Below are positions 1-7,594 of a DNA stretch of 7,739 nt, one piece after another (position 1 is the stretch's first letter; every line of letters starts with the position of its first letter). The notes beneath the pieces are model-generated. The model was not told the DNA's origin. It was given only the letters and a program-made list of their open reading frames with translations, and made no database searches. A program made the translations under genes and the position numbers. Source of the DNA: UMGS172 sp045649545 (lineage in GTDB: Bacteria; Bacillota; Clostridia; Oscillospirales; Acutalibacteraceae); contig JAZRQE010000028.1 of the NCBI GenBank assembly GCA_045649545.1, forward strand, positions 1-7,739, in the 5' to 3' direction.

Positions 1-1802
1 TCACCGCTAACCTTTTCTTCAACAAAAAGTTTCTGTGCAACCTTATGCACCTTATTCATATTAGCACTCAAAATATCCTTTGCTTTAGAATATTGAGCCA
101 TAATAATTTCACGCACTTCGGTATCAATAACCGCAGCCATATTTTCGGAATAGTTGGGTGTAGACGAGAAGTCACGTCCCAAGAACACCTCATTATTACC
201 TGTGCCTAATTTTACAAGACCGACTTTAGCACTCATACCGAATTTGGTAACCATATTGTGTGCCAATTCGGTAGCACGCTCAATATCATTCGAAGCACCG
301 GTGCAAATATCGTCCTGTGTCAACTCTTCAGCAGCACGTCCACCAAGCAACGAGCAAATATCCTCTTCCATTTTGGTTTTGGTGATATGACCGTTATCCT
401 GGTCGGGCAAATACATAGTAAAGCCTGCCGCCATACCACGGGGGATAATTGAAATCTGATGCACGGGGTCTTGAGTTGTAAGGAAGTAAGAAACAACAGC
501 GTGACCTGCCTCATGGTAAGAGGTAATCATCTTATCCTTTTCCTTAATAACTCTTGACTTCTTCTCTGCACCCATCATAACCTTAATGGTAGCCTCTTCG
601 ATGTCAGCCTCAATAATAGCCTTGCGGTCGGCACGAGCAGCAAGCAAAGCCGCCTCATTCAAAAGGTTTTCAAGGTCAGCACCGGTAAAGCCGGAAGTCG
701 ACTGTGCAATTGTTTTAAGGTTAACATCAGGGCCTAACGGCTTACCGCGGGCGTGAACTTTAAGAATTTCCTCACGACCCTTAACATCGGGGTAATTAAC
801 CATAATCTGACGGTCAAAACGTCCCGGACGAAGTAATGCTCTGTCCAAAATATCGGGGCGGTTAGTAGCGGCGATGATGATAACACCCTCGTTAGCACCG
901 AAACCGTCCATCTCAACGAGCAACTGATTCAAGGTCTGCTCACGTTCGTCGTGTCCGCCACCAAGGCCTGCACCTCTCTGACGTCCAACAGCATCAATTT
1001 CATCAATGAAAATAATTGCGGGTGAGTTTTTCTTTGCCTGGTCAAACAAATCTCTTACACGGGAAGCACCGACACCGACAAACATCTCAACAAAATCGGA
1101 ACCCGAAATTGAGAAGAACGGCACACCGGCTTCACCTGCAACTGCACGTGCGAGCAAGGTTTTACCTGTTCCCGGAGGGCCCACAAGCAAAACGCCTTTG
1201 GGTATTCTTGCACCGAGTTCGTTAAACTTTTTGGGGTCTTTAAGGAACTGAACCAACTCGGTCATTTCCTCTTTTTCCTCATCAGCACCGGCAACATCGG
1301 CAAAGGTTGTTTTACGCTTATCATCTTCAGCCTTTTTAACGCGTGCCTTACCGAACGACATTGTCTTATCGCCGCCCATAGATGCGTTCATTCTACGCAT
1401 TATGAACATAAACGCAAATATAGTAAGACCAACCATAATAATGGTGGGCAGCAAGCTCATAAGCCAAGAGGTTTCGCCGCCTGCCTCATAGTTCATAACA
1501 ATATCGTTATTAGGGTCTTGGTCGGTATTTTTTTCAGAAATGATTTCCTTTAAGTCGCTGTAAAAAACTTCGCTGACAACCGTCAATGTATGCTTTTTAC
1601 CGTCGGCACGGGTGATATACACCAAGGTGCCGTCATACATATCAAGCTCTGCCTCGGAAATCTCATTGTTGTAGAACATCTGCACCACAGCCGAATAATC
1701 GGTCTTGTCAGCAGCGTTCGAGCTGTACACTACACCGGCAACGGCAGCCACTAAGATAAGCGGCACCAAAATACCGAGCAGTATTTTTAATCCTTTATTC
1801 AT
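1..1802 (-). CDS. ftsH: ATP-dependent zinc metalloprotease FtsH (partial, C-terminal end outside window)
   Basis: Membrane-anchored AAA+ protease that forms hexamers and degrades misfolded membrane proteins and some regulatory proteins. 600 codons are visible without an in-frame stop. The reading frame runs off the left edge, probably a few tens of residues before the end, judged from usual family lengths. Order of parts: transmembrane helix at about residues 4-26 (MNKGLKILLGILVPLILVAA), an extracytoplasmic domain to about 112, and a second helix at about 113-136. The AAA+ module has Walker A GPPGTGKT at 208-215, Walker B IIFIDEID at 263-270, and the second region of homology ATNRPDILDRALLRPGRFDR at 312-331. 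The zinc site is HEAGH at 430-434, and Asp506 in GASNDI is the likely third ligand. The start is the ATG at 1802, with an AAAGGGAG ribosome binding site 6 nt upstream. It lies 18 bp after hpt, matching the tilS-hpt-ftsH order of Bacillus. All catalytic motifs are intact, so an active enzyme is expected. Confidence 0.97.
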   Translation of the reverse strand, partial: MNKGLKILLGILVPLILVAAVAGVVYSSNAADKTDYSAVVQMFYNNEISEAELDMYDGTLVYITRADGKKHTLTVVSEVFYSDLKEIISEKNTDQDPNNDIVMNYEAGGETSWLMSLLPTIIMVGLTIFAFMFIMRRMNASMGGDKTMSFGKARVKKAEDDKRKTTFADVAGADEEKEEMTELVQFLKDPKKFNELGARIPKGVLLVGPPGTGKTLLARAVAGEAGVPFFSISGSDFVEMFVGVGASRVRDLFDQAKKNSPAIIFIDEIDAVGRQRGAGLGGGHDEREQTLNQLLVEMDGFGANEGVIIIAATNRPDILDRALLRPGRFDRQIMVNYPDVKGREEILKVHARGKPLGPDVNLKTIAQSTSGFTGADLENLLNEAALLAARADRKAIIEADIEEATIKVMMGAEKKSRVIKEKDKMITSYHEAGHAVVSYFLTTQDPVHQISIIPRGMAAGFTMYLPDQDNGHITKTKMEEDICSLLGGRAAEELTQDDICTGASNDIERATELAHNMVTKFGMSAKVGLVKLGTGNNEVFLGRDFSSTPNYSENMAAVIDTEVREIIMAQYSKAKDILSANMNKVHKVAQKLFVEEKVSG

Positions 1803-1808
1803 TTCAAA

Positions 1809-1816
1809 CTCCCTTT
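1809..1816 (-). promoter_or_regulatory. Ribosome binding site of ftsH
   Basis: On the minus strand the sequence AAAGGGAG sits 6 nt before the ATG of ftsH, in the 18-bp gap after the hpt stop codon. It supports the ATG at 1802 as the start and shows that ftsH can be translated independently of hpt. Confidence 0.8.
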
Positions 1817-1820
1817 CGGA

Positions 1821-2369
1821 TTACTTTTCGTAACATTCACGCTTCAACACACCAACATACGGCAGGTTGCGGAACTTTTCTTGAAAGTCCAAACCGTAAC
1901 CGACAATAAATTCGTCAGGAACGGCAAAACCGCAATAATCCGCCTTAATATCTGCCTTTCGGCGTTCGGGTTTATCGAGGAATGTACATATTTTAATACT
2001 TGCAGGTTTTCTACCCTCAAGCATTTTTTTCAAGGTTGAAAGCGTGACTCCCGAATCGAGAATATCTTCAACAATCAACAAATCATAATCGGCAATATCA
2101 ATATTAAGGTCTTTTACAATTTTAACATTGCCGCTGGTTTTAGTGCCTGCACCATAGGACGACACTACCATAAAATCAATTTCACAAGGAATGGTTATAT
2201 TACGCATCAAATCAGCCATAAATACTGCCGAACCTTTTAAAACACTAACAAGCAAAAGTTTTTTGCCGTTGTAGTCTTTGGAAATCTGCTCACCTAACGT
2301 CTTAACTGTTTCCGCAATTTTTTCTTCACTGAACAGTACACGTTCAATGCAATCATTCATATTGCTCAT
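1821..2369 (-). CDS. hpt: Hypoxanthine (guanine) phosphoribosyltransferase
   Basis: Purine salvage enzyme that joins hypoxanthine or guanine to PRPP, giving IMP or GMP plus pyrophosphate; cytosolic. The 182 residues are normal for bacterial HPRT. Visible motifs: the pyrophosphate loop LKG at 44-46, the flexible active-site loop SSYGAGT at 70-76 followed by SGNVKIVKDL, and the PRPP-binding signature VEDILDSGVT at 100-109 with acidic pair Glu101/Asp102 and likely catalytic Asp105. Lys133 lies in the purine-binding segment, and FIVGYGLDF is at 154-162 near the C-terminus. I chose the ATG at 2369: it overlaps the tilS stop by one base (TGATG) and has AAGGAAG just upstream. An in-frame TTG one codon earlier (2372) is a weaker choice. 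The gene lies between tilS and ftsH, as in many Firmicutes. Guanine versus hypoxanthine preference cannot be read from the sequence. Confidence 0.96.
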   Translation of the reverse strand: MSNMNDCIERVLFSEEKIAETVKTLGEQISKDYNGKKLLLVSVLKGSAVFMADLMRNITIPCEIDFMVVSSYGAGTKTSGNVKIVKDLNIDIADYDLLIVEDILDSGVTLSTLKKMLEGRKPASIKICTFLDKPERRKADIKADYCGFAVPDEFIVGYGLDFQEKFRNLPYVGVLKRECYEK

Positions 2370-2380
2370 CAAACTTCCTT
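2369..2380 (-). promoter_or_regulatory. hpt ribosome binding site and TGATG overlap with tilS
   Basis: On the minus strand AAGGAAG (2380 to 2374) precedes TTTGATG. The tilS stop TGA (2371-2369) and the hpt start ATG (2369-2367) share one A. This arrangement is typical of translational coupling, in which ribosomes ending tilS restart on hpt. It also settles the start codon of hpt. Confidence 0.75.
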
Positions 2381-3694
2381 TACCAATATTATGTTTTTAG
2401 AATTCTCATCTATACAGCACCGCTCGGCAACGCCAAACCCTGCCACAAAAACAATTCCGTTATCGTCAGCCAAAACAGGAATAGAATCCCTCAATGTTTC
2501 CTCTATTTTAGCCTCTTGAAACAGTTTTTTCAATGACTTGGTGCAATTTCTTTTAGTAAGCTTTATTTCATCGCCAATAACTCTGCCGCGAAGTATCAAC
2601 TTGCCACATATTTTATCACAGTCAATAGCATTATTTAAGAACAAATTGTTAAATTTTTGTTGAGATTTTAAACTTTCCTCTGTAATTTCAGTCAATTCCA
2701 AACCGAAACCGTGAAACGGAAGTGCATTTATCTCTGTTTTCTCAATTGTACCTACCGATTTTGACGGCAGAAATTTCAATTTTCCGTCCTTAACTACTGC
2801 CGAAAAATCATTCTGCACCGAACACTTGCCACCTGATTTTAACAGGTCGCAAATTGCCTCAATGTGCTTATGCTCGGGCGTTTTGCCAATTACTGTTTTA
2901 TAAAACAATACGATACATCTTGACCGAATAGCAGGATGAAGTTTACATAAACTTGTCGTATCTGCCATTTTCCCGTCACAAATATTGTCAAATACCTCTT
3001 TTGCGGTTTTCGATAAGAAGTCCTCATCATTTCGCAAAGAGTCACTCATATTTGCAACATTTTCGACAACGGCAGAATTAACCTCATTCAATTTCGGCAC
3101 AACTGAATGCCGAATGAAATTTCTTGTGAATTTTTCGTCACTGTTGGTCGAATCAACACAAAAACCAATGTTCTTTTCTGCACAGTAGGCTTCAACCTGC
3201 TCACGCGTTGCCAATATCAACGGGCGGATTATATTCCCGCGTACCGGCGGGATACCGCAAAGCCCGGAAACACCTGTTCCACGTGATAAATTGAATAAAA
3301 CCGTTTCAATATTATCGTTTGCCGTGTGTGCCGTTGCGATAAGACCGCCCGCTAAACGTTCTAAAAGCGAGTACCTTATCCGCCTTGCACAAAGTTCAAT
3401 ACTTTCGTGGCTTTCGATAGCTTGACCTTTAACATCGGCTTTCTCAACAGTTAAAGGAACGTTTAACTGTTTACAAAGGTCACGTACAAACTGCTCGTCA
3501 CGGTCGGACTCCTCACCTCTTAAACAGTGATTTAAGTGAGCCGCACTAATATTAATGCTTAAATCATCTTTCAATTCCAAAAGGCATAAAAGCAGTGCAA
3601 CCGAATCGGCACCGCCCGACAAAGCGACCGTAACTTCGGTTTCACCGTTAATCATATTATACCTTTTTATAGCGTTTTTAACCGAATTTAACAT
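2369..3694 (-). CDS. tilS: tRNA(Ile)-lysidine synthetase
   Basis: Converts the wobble C34 of the CAU-anticodon tRNA-Ile into lysidine, using ATP and lysine, so that the tRNA reads AUA as isoleucine; essential in most bacteria. The 441 residues fit the long form of the family. The N-terminal PP-loop ATP-pyrophosphatase domain shows SGGADS at 26-31, HLNHCLRG at 53-60, TAHTANDNIETVLFNLSRGT at 121-140, RPLI at 157-160 and DSTN at 181-184, then RNFIRH at 191-196. The C-terminal TilS domain is at about 365-430, with RGRVIGDEI, KSLKKLFQEAKI and a following RDSIPVL. The frame stays open 33 codons further upstream (to 3793), but that part lies within dnaB in another frame and would put an unnatural extension before the PP-loop. 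The ATG at 3694, overlapping the dnaB stop as TAATG, is therefore preferred. Only a weak CAGGG lies ahead of it, so translation probably depends on coupling to dnaB. Confidence 0.96.
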   Translation of the reverse strand: MLNSVKNAIKRYNMINGETEVTVALSGGADSVALLLCLLELKDDLSINISAAHLNHCLRGEESDRDEQFVRDLCKQLNVPLTVEKADVKGQAIESHESIELCARRIRYSLLERLAGGLIATAHTANDNIETVLFNLSRGTGVSGLCGIPPVRGNIIRPLILATREQVEAYCAEKNIGFCVDSTNSDEKFTRNFIRHSVVPKLNEVNSAVVENVANMSDSLRNDEDFLSKTAKEVFDNICDGKMADTTSLCKLHPAIRSRCIVLFYKTVIGKTPEHKHIEAICDLLKSGGKCSVQNDFSAVVKDGKLKFLPSKSVGTIEKTEINALPFHGFGLELTEITEESLKSQQKFNNLFLNNAIDCDKICGKLILRGRVIGDEIKLTKRNCTKSLKKLFQEAKIEETLRDSIPVLADDNGIVFVAGFGVAERCCIDENSKNIILVKEV

Positions 3695-5067
3695 TAACCC
3701 TGACCGTCCAAAGTTGAAAAACGTGTATACATACCGTCCCAATACAAAGGCACAGTTTCCAATCCGCCGTGACGGTTTTTGGCAACGATACATTCTGCCT
3801 TATGCTCGTCAATTTCTACATTGGGGTCGGTCTTTTCGTTTTTATAATAAATATCACGATACATAAACAGTACGATATCTGCATCCTGCTCGATAGAGCC
3901 TGATTCTCTCAAATCGGACAATGCAGGTCTGTGCGAACCACCTTTTGCCTCAGTACCACGAGAAAGCTGTGCACAAACAATAACCGGAATCTGCATTTCT
4001 TTAGCCATAATTTTCAAATTACGGGTGATTTCCGAAACCTCTTGCACACGGTTTTCGGTGCGTTTTGCCGAACGGATAAGACCCAAATAGTCGATAATAA
4101 CCAAATCTGGCTTTTCTCTCATACGGCGAATTTTAGCCTTCATTTCCGGTACCGTAATACCCGGAGTTTCGTCAATATACATTTTTGCCGAAGACAGATT
4201 AAGACCTGCTTGGGTAAGTCTTGTCCATTCGTCAGGAGAAAGGTCGCCTGTACGCATTTTACCCGATTCAATCATAGCCTCGCTAGACAACAAACGTTGA
4301 GCTAGCTGGTCACGGCTCATTTCAAGCGAGAAGAAGCAAACCGTCTTGCCGGAAGCTACCGCAACATTGCGGGCAACGTTCAACGCGAATGCAGTTTTAC
4401 CCATACCGGGACGGGCACCGACAATAATAAGGTCGGATTTATTTAAGCCCGTAATTACCTTGTCAAGCTTGGAAAATCCGGTAGGAATACCGATATAGTC
4501 CTTTCTTGTTTCGGGGTCACTGATTTTGGCTAATCTTACAAAGGTTTCACCTTTAATAACATCATCAAGCAATCTTAAACCGGTAACGTCTTTACCCTGA
4601 CGGATGTCATAAATCTTCTGCTCAGCACTTGCTAACAGCACATCTGCATCGGTAGCACCGTTTTGTGCCGTCTCAATAATATCGCGAGCCGCCATCATAA
4701 GCGAACGGACATAATACCGCTCGGTAACGATTTCAGCGTAAGTAGTAATATTAGCCGAAGTCGGCACGCCCTGTGCAATTGAAGCCAAATATGCCTTACC
4801 GCCTGCTGCATCAAAAAGCCCATCGCTCTTTAAACGCTCAAGCAAGGTAACATAGTCAATAACCTGATTTGCAGTACTCATACTGCAAAGAGTTTCATAA
4901 ATTCGACGGTTTTGCGGCACATAAAAATGGTCCGGCTTTAACTTGTCCATAACTAAGTTAAGACTTGGCGGGTCAACAATAATCGCACCTAAAACCGACT
5001 GCTCGGCTTCACTTGAAAAAGGTAACGCCGTGCCCTCAAACTGACTGTCGTTAATATGTTCTGCCAC
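3694..5067 (-). CDS. dnaB: Replicative DNA helicase DnaB (DnaC in Bacillus naming)
   Basis: Hexameric ring helicase that unwinds DNA 5' to 3' at the replication fork and contacts primase. 457 residues, the normal length, with no intein. The N-terminal domain opens with PFSSEAEQSVLGAII at about 16-30 and is followed by a linker. The RecA-like C-terminal domain has Walker A GARPGMGKTA at 217-226, FFSLEM at 245-250, Walker B LVIIDYLGLI at 322-331, the arginine-finger region LRESGSIEQDAD at 386-397 and KNRHG at 430-434. The frame could begin at a GTG at 5076, but the strong ribosome binding site AAGAAGGTGA overlaps that codon. The GTG at 5067 lies 8 nt downstream of its GG core and is the better start. 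It lies 36 bp after rplI, the standard Firmicutes order, and its stop overlaps the tilS start by one base. Confidence 0.96.
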   Translation of the reverse strand: MAEHINDSQFEGTALPFSSEAEQSVLGAIIVDPPSLNLVMDKLKPDHFYVPQNRRIYETLCSMSTANQVIDYVTLLERLKSDGLFDAAGGKAYLASIAQGVPTSANITTYAEIVTERYYVRSLMMAARDIIETAQNGATDADVLLASAEQKIYDIRQGKDVTGLRLLDDVIKGETFVRLAKISDPETRKDYIGIPTGFSKLDKVITGLNKSDLIIVGARPGMGKTAFALNVARNVAVASGKTVCFFSLEMSRDQLAQRLLSSEAMIESGKMRTGDLSPDEWTRLTQAGLNLSSAKMYIDETPGITVPEMKAKIRRMREKPDLVIIDYLGLIRSAKRTENRVQEVSEITRNLKIMAKEMQIPVIVCAQLSRGTEAKGGSHRPALSDLRESGSIEQDADIVLFMYRDIYYKNEKTDPNVEIDEHKAECIVAKNRHGGLETVPLYWDGMYTRFSTLDGQG

Positions 5068-5072
5068 TTTTT

Positions 5073-5082
5073 TCACCTTCTT
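5073..5082 (-). promoter_or_regulatory. Ribosome binding site that decides the dnaB start
   Basis: On the minus strand AAGAAGGTGA resembles the consensus AGGAGGTGA closely. A GTG inside it (5076) is in the dnaB frame but cannot be served by this site. The next GTG (5067) lies 8 nt after the GG core, an ideal spacing. The start is therefore assigned to 5067, which shortens the protein by three residues. Confidence 0.75.
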
Positions 5083-5103
5083 GTATATATTTCAAAGGCA
5101 TAC

Positions 5104-5544
5104 TTATTCTTTTACCGATACAGTAACTTTAGCGGTGATACCGTTGTAAAGTTTGACTTCGGCGGTAAATTCACCGTAAGACTTAATATCAGCAACCGAA
5201 ATTTTCTTCTTATCAACCGCAACGCCAAAAACCTTGTTGATTTCAGCGGCGATTTCTTTAGAAGTAATCGCGCCGAAAAGTTTACCGTTAGAGCCGGCTT
5301 TAGCGTGGATTACGATTTCTTTTGAATCAATTTTTTCTTTGGAAGCAGTAGCTGCTGCCTTTTCCTCAGCAATATGATGAGCCTTAGAAGCCTCACGGTT
5401 TTTAAGCTCATTCATAGCGGTTGCATTAGCCTCTACCGCTAAATTTTTAGGGAACAAAAAGTTTCTTGCGTAGCCGTCAGAGGCATTTACAAGCTCACCC
5501 TTTTTACCTAAACCCTTAACATCGGCATTTAAAATGACCTTCAT
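5104..5544 (-). CDS. rplI: 50S ribosomal protein bL9
   Basis: Binds 23S rRNA at the base of the L1 stalk and helps maintain reading frame. 146 residues, the normal full length. The N-terminal RNA-binding domain begins MKVILNADVKGLGKKGE and contains the family signature GYARNFLFP at 24-32. An alanine/lysine/glutamate-rich connecting helix covers about 41-74. The C-terminal domain has GSNGKLFGAIT at 84-94 and ends with a beta-rich YNGITAKVTVSV. The start is the ATG at 5544, with GAAAGG about 10 nt upstream. It follows gdpP after 60 bp and precedes dnaB by 36 bp, the conserved gdpP-rplI-dnaB order of Firmicutes. Nothing is missing or unusual. Confidence 0.98.
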   Translation of the reverse strand: MKVILNADVKGLGKKGELVNASDGYARNFLFPKNLAVEANATAMNELKNREASKAHHIAEEKAAATASKEKIDSKEIVIHAKAGSNGKLFGAITSKEIAAEINKVFGVAVDKKKISVADIKSYGEFTAEVKLYNGITAKVTVSVKE

Positions 5545-5562
5545 TTATATCAAACCTTTCGT

Positions 5563-5578
5563 AAATATTCTAATATTT
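5563..5578. repeat. AT-only inverted repeat upstream of rplI
   Basis: In the 60-bp gap between gdpP and rplI, AAATATT and AATATTT form a perfect 7-bp inverted repeat with a 2-nt centre (CT on the plus strand). It ends about 18 bp before the rplI ATG and just upstream of its ribosome binding site. The loop is too short and the stem too AT-rich for a terminator. It could be an operator for a dimeric regulator, or chance in AT-rich spacer DNA. Confidence 0.35.
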
Positions 5579-5604
5579 TAAATGCATCTATAAGCACTCA
5601 AAAA

Positions 5605-7569
5605 CTATTTTTTCAATTCTTTTTTATATGTGTCAATGGCAGTTTTCAGGTTTTCAACAGCAGCCTCAAGCGTGTCAACCGACAACTGACACGCTGCCAT
5701 TGTACGGTGACCACCGCCGCCCAAATGTTCCATTATAACCTGAACATTCATACTGCCCAAAGACCTTGCGGAAATATTAAACTCACTTCCGTAACGGCTG
5801 ATAACAAATGAACCTAAAATACCGCTTATGCCCAAAAGTTCATCCGCCGCCTGAGCCGATGCGAGCCTTGAGTTAGCACTTATATCATTATTGATTGCAA
5901 TAGCACAGTCATTGTCATAAACTTCAGCCGAGCCGACAATTTCTGCACGCTGCTTATAGGTTTCCATAGAACCTGCAAACAATTTTTTAACGGTTACGGG
6001 GTCAGCACCGCGATTGCGTAAAAATGCCGATGCTTCAAATGTTCTAACACCGGTATTAAGCACGAAATTACGGCTGTCAAGCATAATACCGGAAAGCAAA
6101 GCCTCTGCTTCAAACTGACCTACCGCTTTGGGGCACATATACTGCAACATTTCAGTAACCATTTCACAGGTAGAGGAAACTGCCGTTTCGTGGTAGAAAA
6201 TAACGGCATCGTTAATAAAATCAACTGCCTTACGGTGATGGTCAATTACAACAACGTTTTTACAATGCTCGTACACCTCGGGACTATCCAAAAACGAGGG
6301 GCGATGAACGTCGGTTATAATCAACAGTGTCTGCTTGTCAATAACCGGCATAACCTCACTGCCTGACATAATGTTACATTGAACACCTAACGCCTCAGCA
6401 CGTTCAACCAAAGATTTTGCCATGGTCTTTTCGGTATCCATTACTATGTAAGGCTGACGGCCCAAGTTAGACACTGCACTTGCCATAGCAATACAAGAAC
6501 CCAAACTGTCCAAATCGGCAAAGCGGTGACCCATCAAAACAACATTACTGCTCGAAAGAATTAGACTTTTTAAGGTGTTGGAAATAATACGGGCACGAAC
6601 CTTATTGTGCTTTTCCAACGCTCCGGAAACACCGCCGTAAAATTTATATTCATTATTCGGCATTTTGACAACTGCCTGGTCACCACCGCGTCCCAAAGCC
6701 ATATCAAGTGCCTGCTTTGCCATTTCCTCACATTCAGCCAATGAACTACCGCCCTGACCGATGCCTATAGACAAAGTTGCCGAACTATCGCCAAATTTCA
6801 ATTCTCTTACACTGCTAAGAACATTAAAACCCTCTTGGCTCAAACTTTGGAAACTGCGTTCTTCCAAAACTAACATATAGCGGTCGCCCGACAACTTTCG
6901 GCAAACACCGTTAATATGTGAAAACCACTTTTCGATTCTTTGTTGAACCGAGCCTCTGAACGAAGCAATTTCACTGTCGCGGGCGTTTTTGGTAATCTCA
7001 TCAAGATTATCAATTGCCAAAAGTGCCACAACCGGTCTTGTCTCCGAGTATTCGTGGGCGATTTTACGCAAAGCGGTAACATCAAAAAGATAATAGATAT
7101 GAAGCGGTGTACCATCACCCTCAATTTCCGAGTCGGTAACCGAAAAAATCTTATTACCCAATGTTATTTCCACATGGGTATTACTGCTGATACCATCAGT
7201 AAAATCGCGACCAAAAATCTGCTCAATATTTTTACCGACTGCAGTCGATGCTTCGGGAATATCGTTTTCAAACTGCGGGTTATACCAAACAATTTCACCG
7301 TATGCAGTGGTTATCAATACAGGAATTCTCAATTCGGTCAAAGCCTTTGACTGTGCTGTAGAAATACCCTTTGAAACACCAGAAATTATTTTGCCGATAT
7401 TTGCGTGAAGTCCTGCAAGCGAAGTAATAACCGCAACCAAGCCTAAACCCAAAACGCCTAATACAACAGGTAAAGCATATTTGCCGGCAAACATTACAAC
7501 TGCAACATCTGCCAACAAAAACGCCAACAAAAGCAAAAATATTCTTCCTACTCCCCAAACCTTTTTCAT
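5605..7569 (-). CDS. gdpP: GdpP-family cyclic-di-AMP phosphodiesterase (membrane, PAS-GGDEF-DHH-DHHA1)
   Basis: Hydrolyses the second messenger c-di-AMP to linear pApA. In Firmicutes this tunes potassium and osmolyte balance, cell-wall stress and beta-lactam tolerance. The 654 residues match the usual length. Order of parts: two transmembrane helices at about 9-29 and 31-53; a PAS-like domain at about 82-165 (GEIVWYNPQF at 91-100), the region that binds haem in the Bacillus protein; and a degenerate GGDEF domain at about 178-305, where SGDRY at 227-231 replaces the catalytic signature, as is normal here. The DHH domain has GHRFADLDSLGS at 347-358 (His348, Asp352, Asp354), Asp420, DHH at 443-445 and Asp498. 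DHHA1 carries GGGGH at 617-621. All expected metal ligands are present, so it should be active. The start is the ATG at 7569, preceded by AAAAGGAGG at 11 nt. It follows rnj by 25 bp. Confidence 0.96.
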   Translation of the reverse strand: MKKVWGVGRIFLLLLAFLLADVAVVMFAGKYALPVVLGVLGLGLVAVITSLAGLHANIGKIISGVSKGISTAQSKALTELRIPVLITTAYGEIVWYNPQFENDIPEASTAVGKNIEQIFGRDFTDGISSNTHVEITLGNKIFSVTDSEIEGDGTPLHIYYLFDVTALRKIAHEYSETRPVVALLAIDNLDEITKNARDSEIASFRGSVQQRIEKWFSHINGVCRKLSGDRYMLVLEERSFQSLSQEGFNVLSSVRELKFGDSSATLSIGIGQGGSSLAECEEMAKQALDMALGRGGDQAVVKMPNNEYKFYGGVSGALEKHNKVRARIISNTLKSLILSSSNVVLMGHRFADLDSLGSCIAMASAVSNLGRQPYIVMDTEKTMAKSLVERAEALGVQCNIMSGSEVMPVIDKQTLLIITDVHRPSFLDSPEVYEHCKNVVVIDHHRKAVDFINDAVIFYHETAVSSTCEMVTEMLQYMCPKAVGQFEAEALLSGIMLDSRNFVLNTGVRTFEASAFLRNRGADPVTVKKLFAGSMETYKQRAEIVGSAEVYDNDCAIAINNDISANSRLASAQAADELLGISGILGSFVISRYGSEFNISARSLGSMNVQVIMEHLGGGGHRTMAACQLSVDTLEAAVENLKTAIDTYKKELKK

Positions 7570-7571
7570 CC

Positions 7572-7589
7572 GAGGTTAAACCTCCTTTT
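7572..7589 (-). promoter_or_regulatory. gdpP ribosome binding site inside an inverted repeat
   Basis: On the minus strand AAAAGGAGG (7589 to 7581) is a near-consensus ribosome binding site. The sequence GAGGTTTAACCTC (7584 to 7572) is self-complementary apart from its centre. In mRNA, GAGGU could pair with ACCUC around a UUA loop and hide the GAGG core. The spacing from the site to the ATG is 11 nt, a little long. This may be a small translational control element or a binding palindrome; a 5-bp stem is only marginally stable. Confidence 0.5.
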
Positions 7590-7594
7590 AAAAA

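Noticed and set aside
227..231. Loss of the GGDEF signature in GdpP (these are protein residue numbers, not bases)
   Set aside because: A degenerate GGDEF domain is the normal state in this family, so SGDRY is expected and does not indicate decay.
1..1802. ftsH as a truncated or broken gene
   Set aside because: I checked the frame codon by codon from 1802 to the left edge and found no in-frame stop. It is cut only by the window boundary.
3695..3793. Possible 33-residue N-terminal extension of tilS
   Set aside because: The frame is open, but it overlaps the end of dnaB by about 100 bp. TilS proteins normally begin shortly before the PP-loop, and the ATG at 3694 fits that.
3555..3866. Plus-strand open frame of 103 codons across the dnaB/tilS junction
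   Set aside because: It is antisense to two conserved genes with no motif or start signal of its own. The minus-strand junction is fully explained by the TAATG overlap.
3931..4305. Plus-strand open frame of 124 codons
   Set aside because: It lies wholly inside dnaB on the other strand. The predicted peptide has no recognisable domain and there is no clear ribosome binding site. It is the antisense shadow of a conserved gene.
5575..5601. Possible promoter for rplI: TTGAGT and TAAAAT on the minus strand
   Set aside because: The -35-like box matches only four of six consensus bases and the spacer is 15 nt, shorter than usual. Such matches are common in AT-rich spacers, so I do not annotate it.
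6940..7350. Plus-strand open frame of 136 codons
   Set aside because: It lies wholly antisense to the PAS and GGDEF region of gdpP and shows no family motif. The minus-strand frame carries all the conserved residues.
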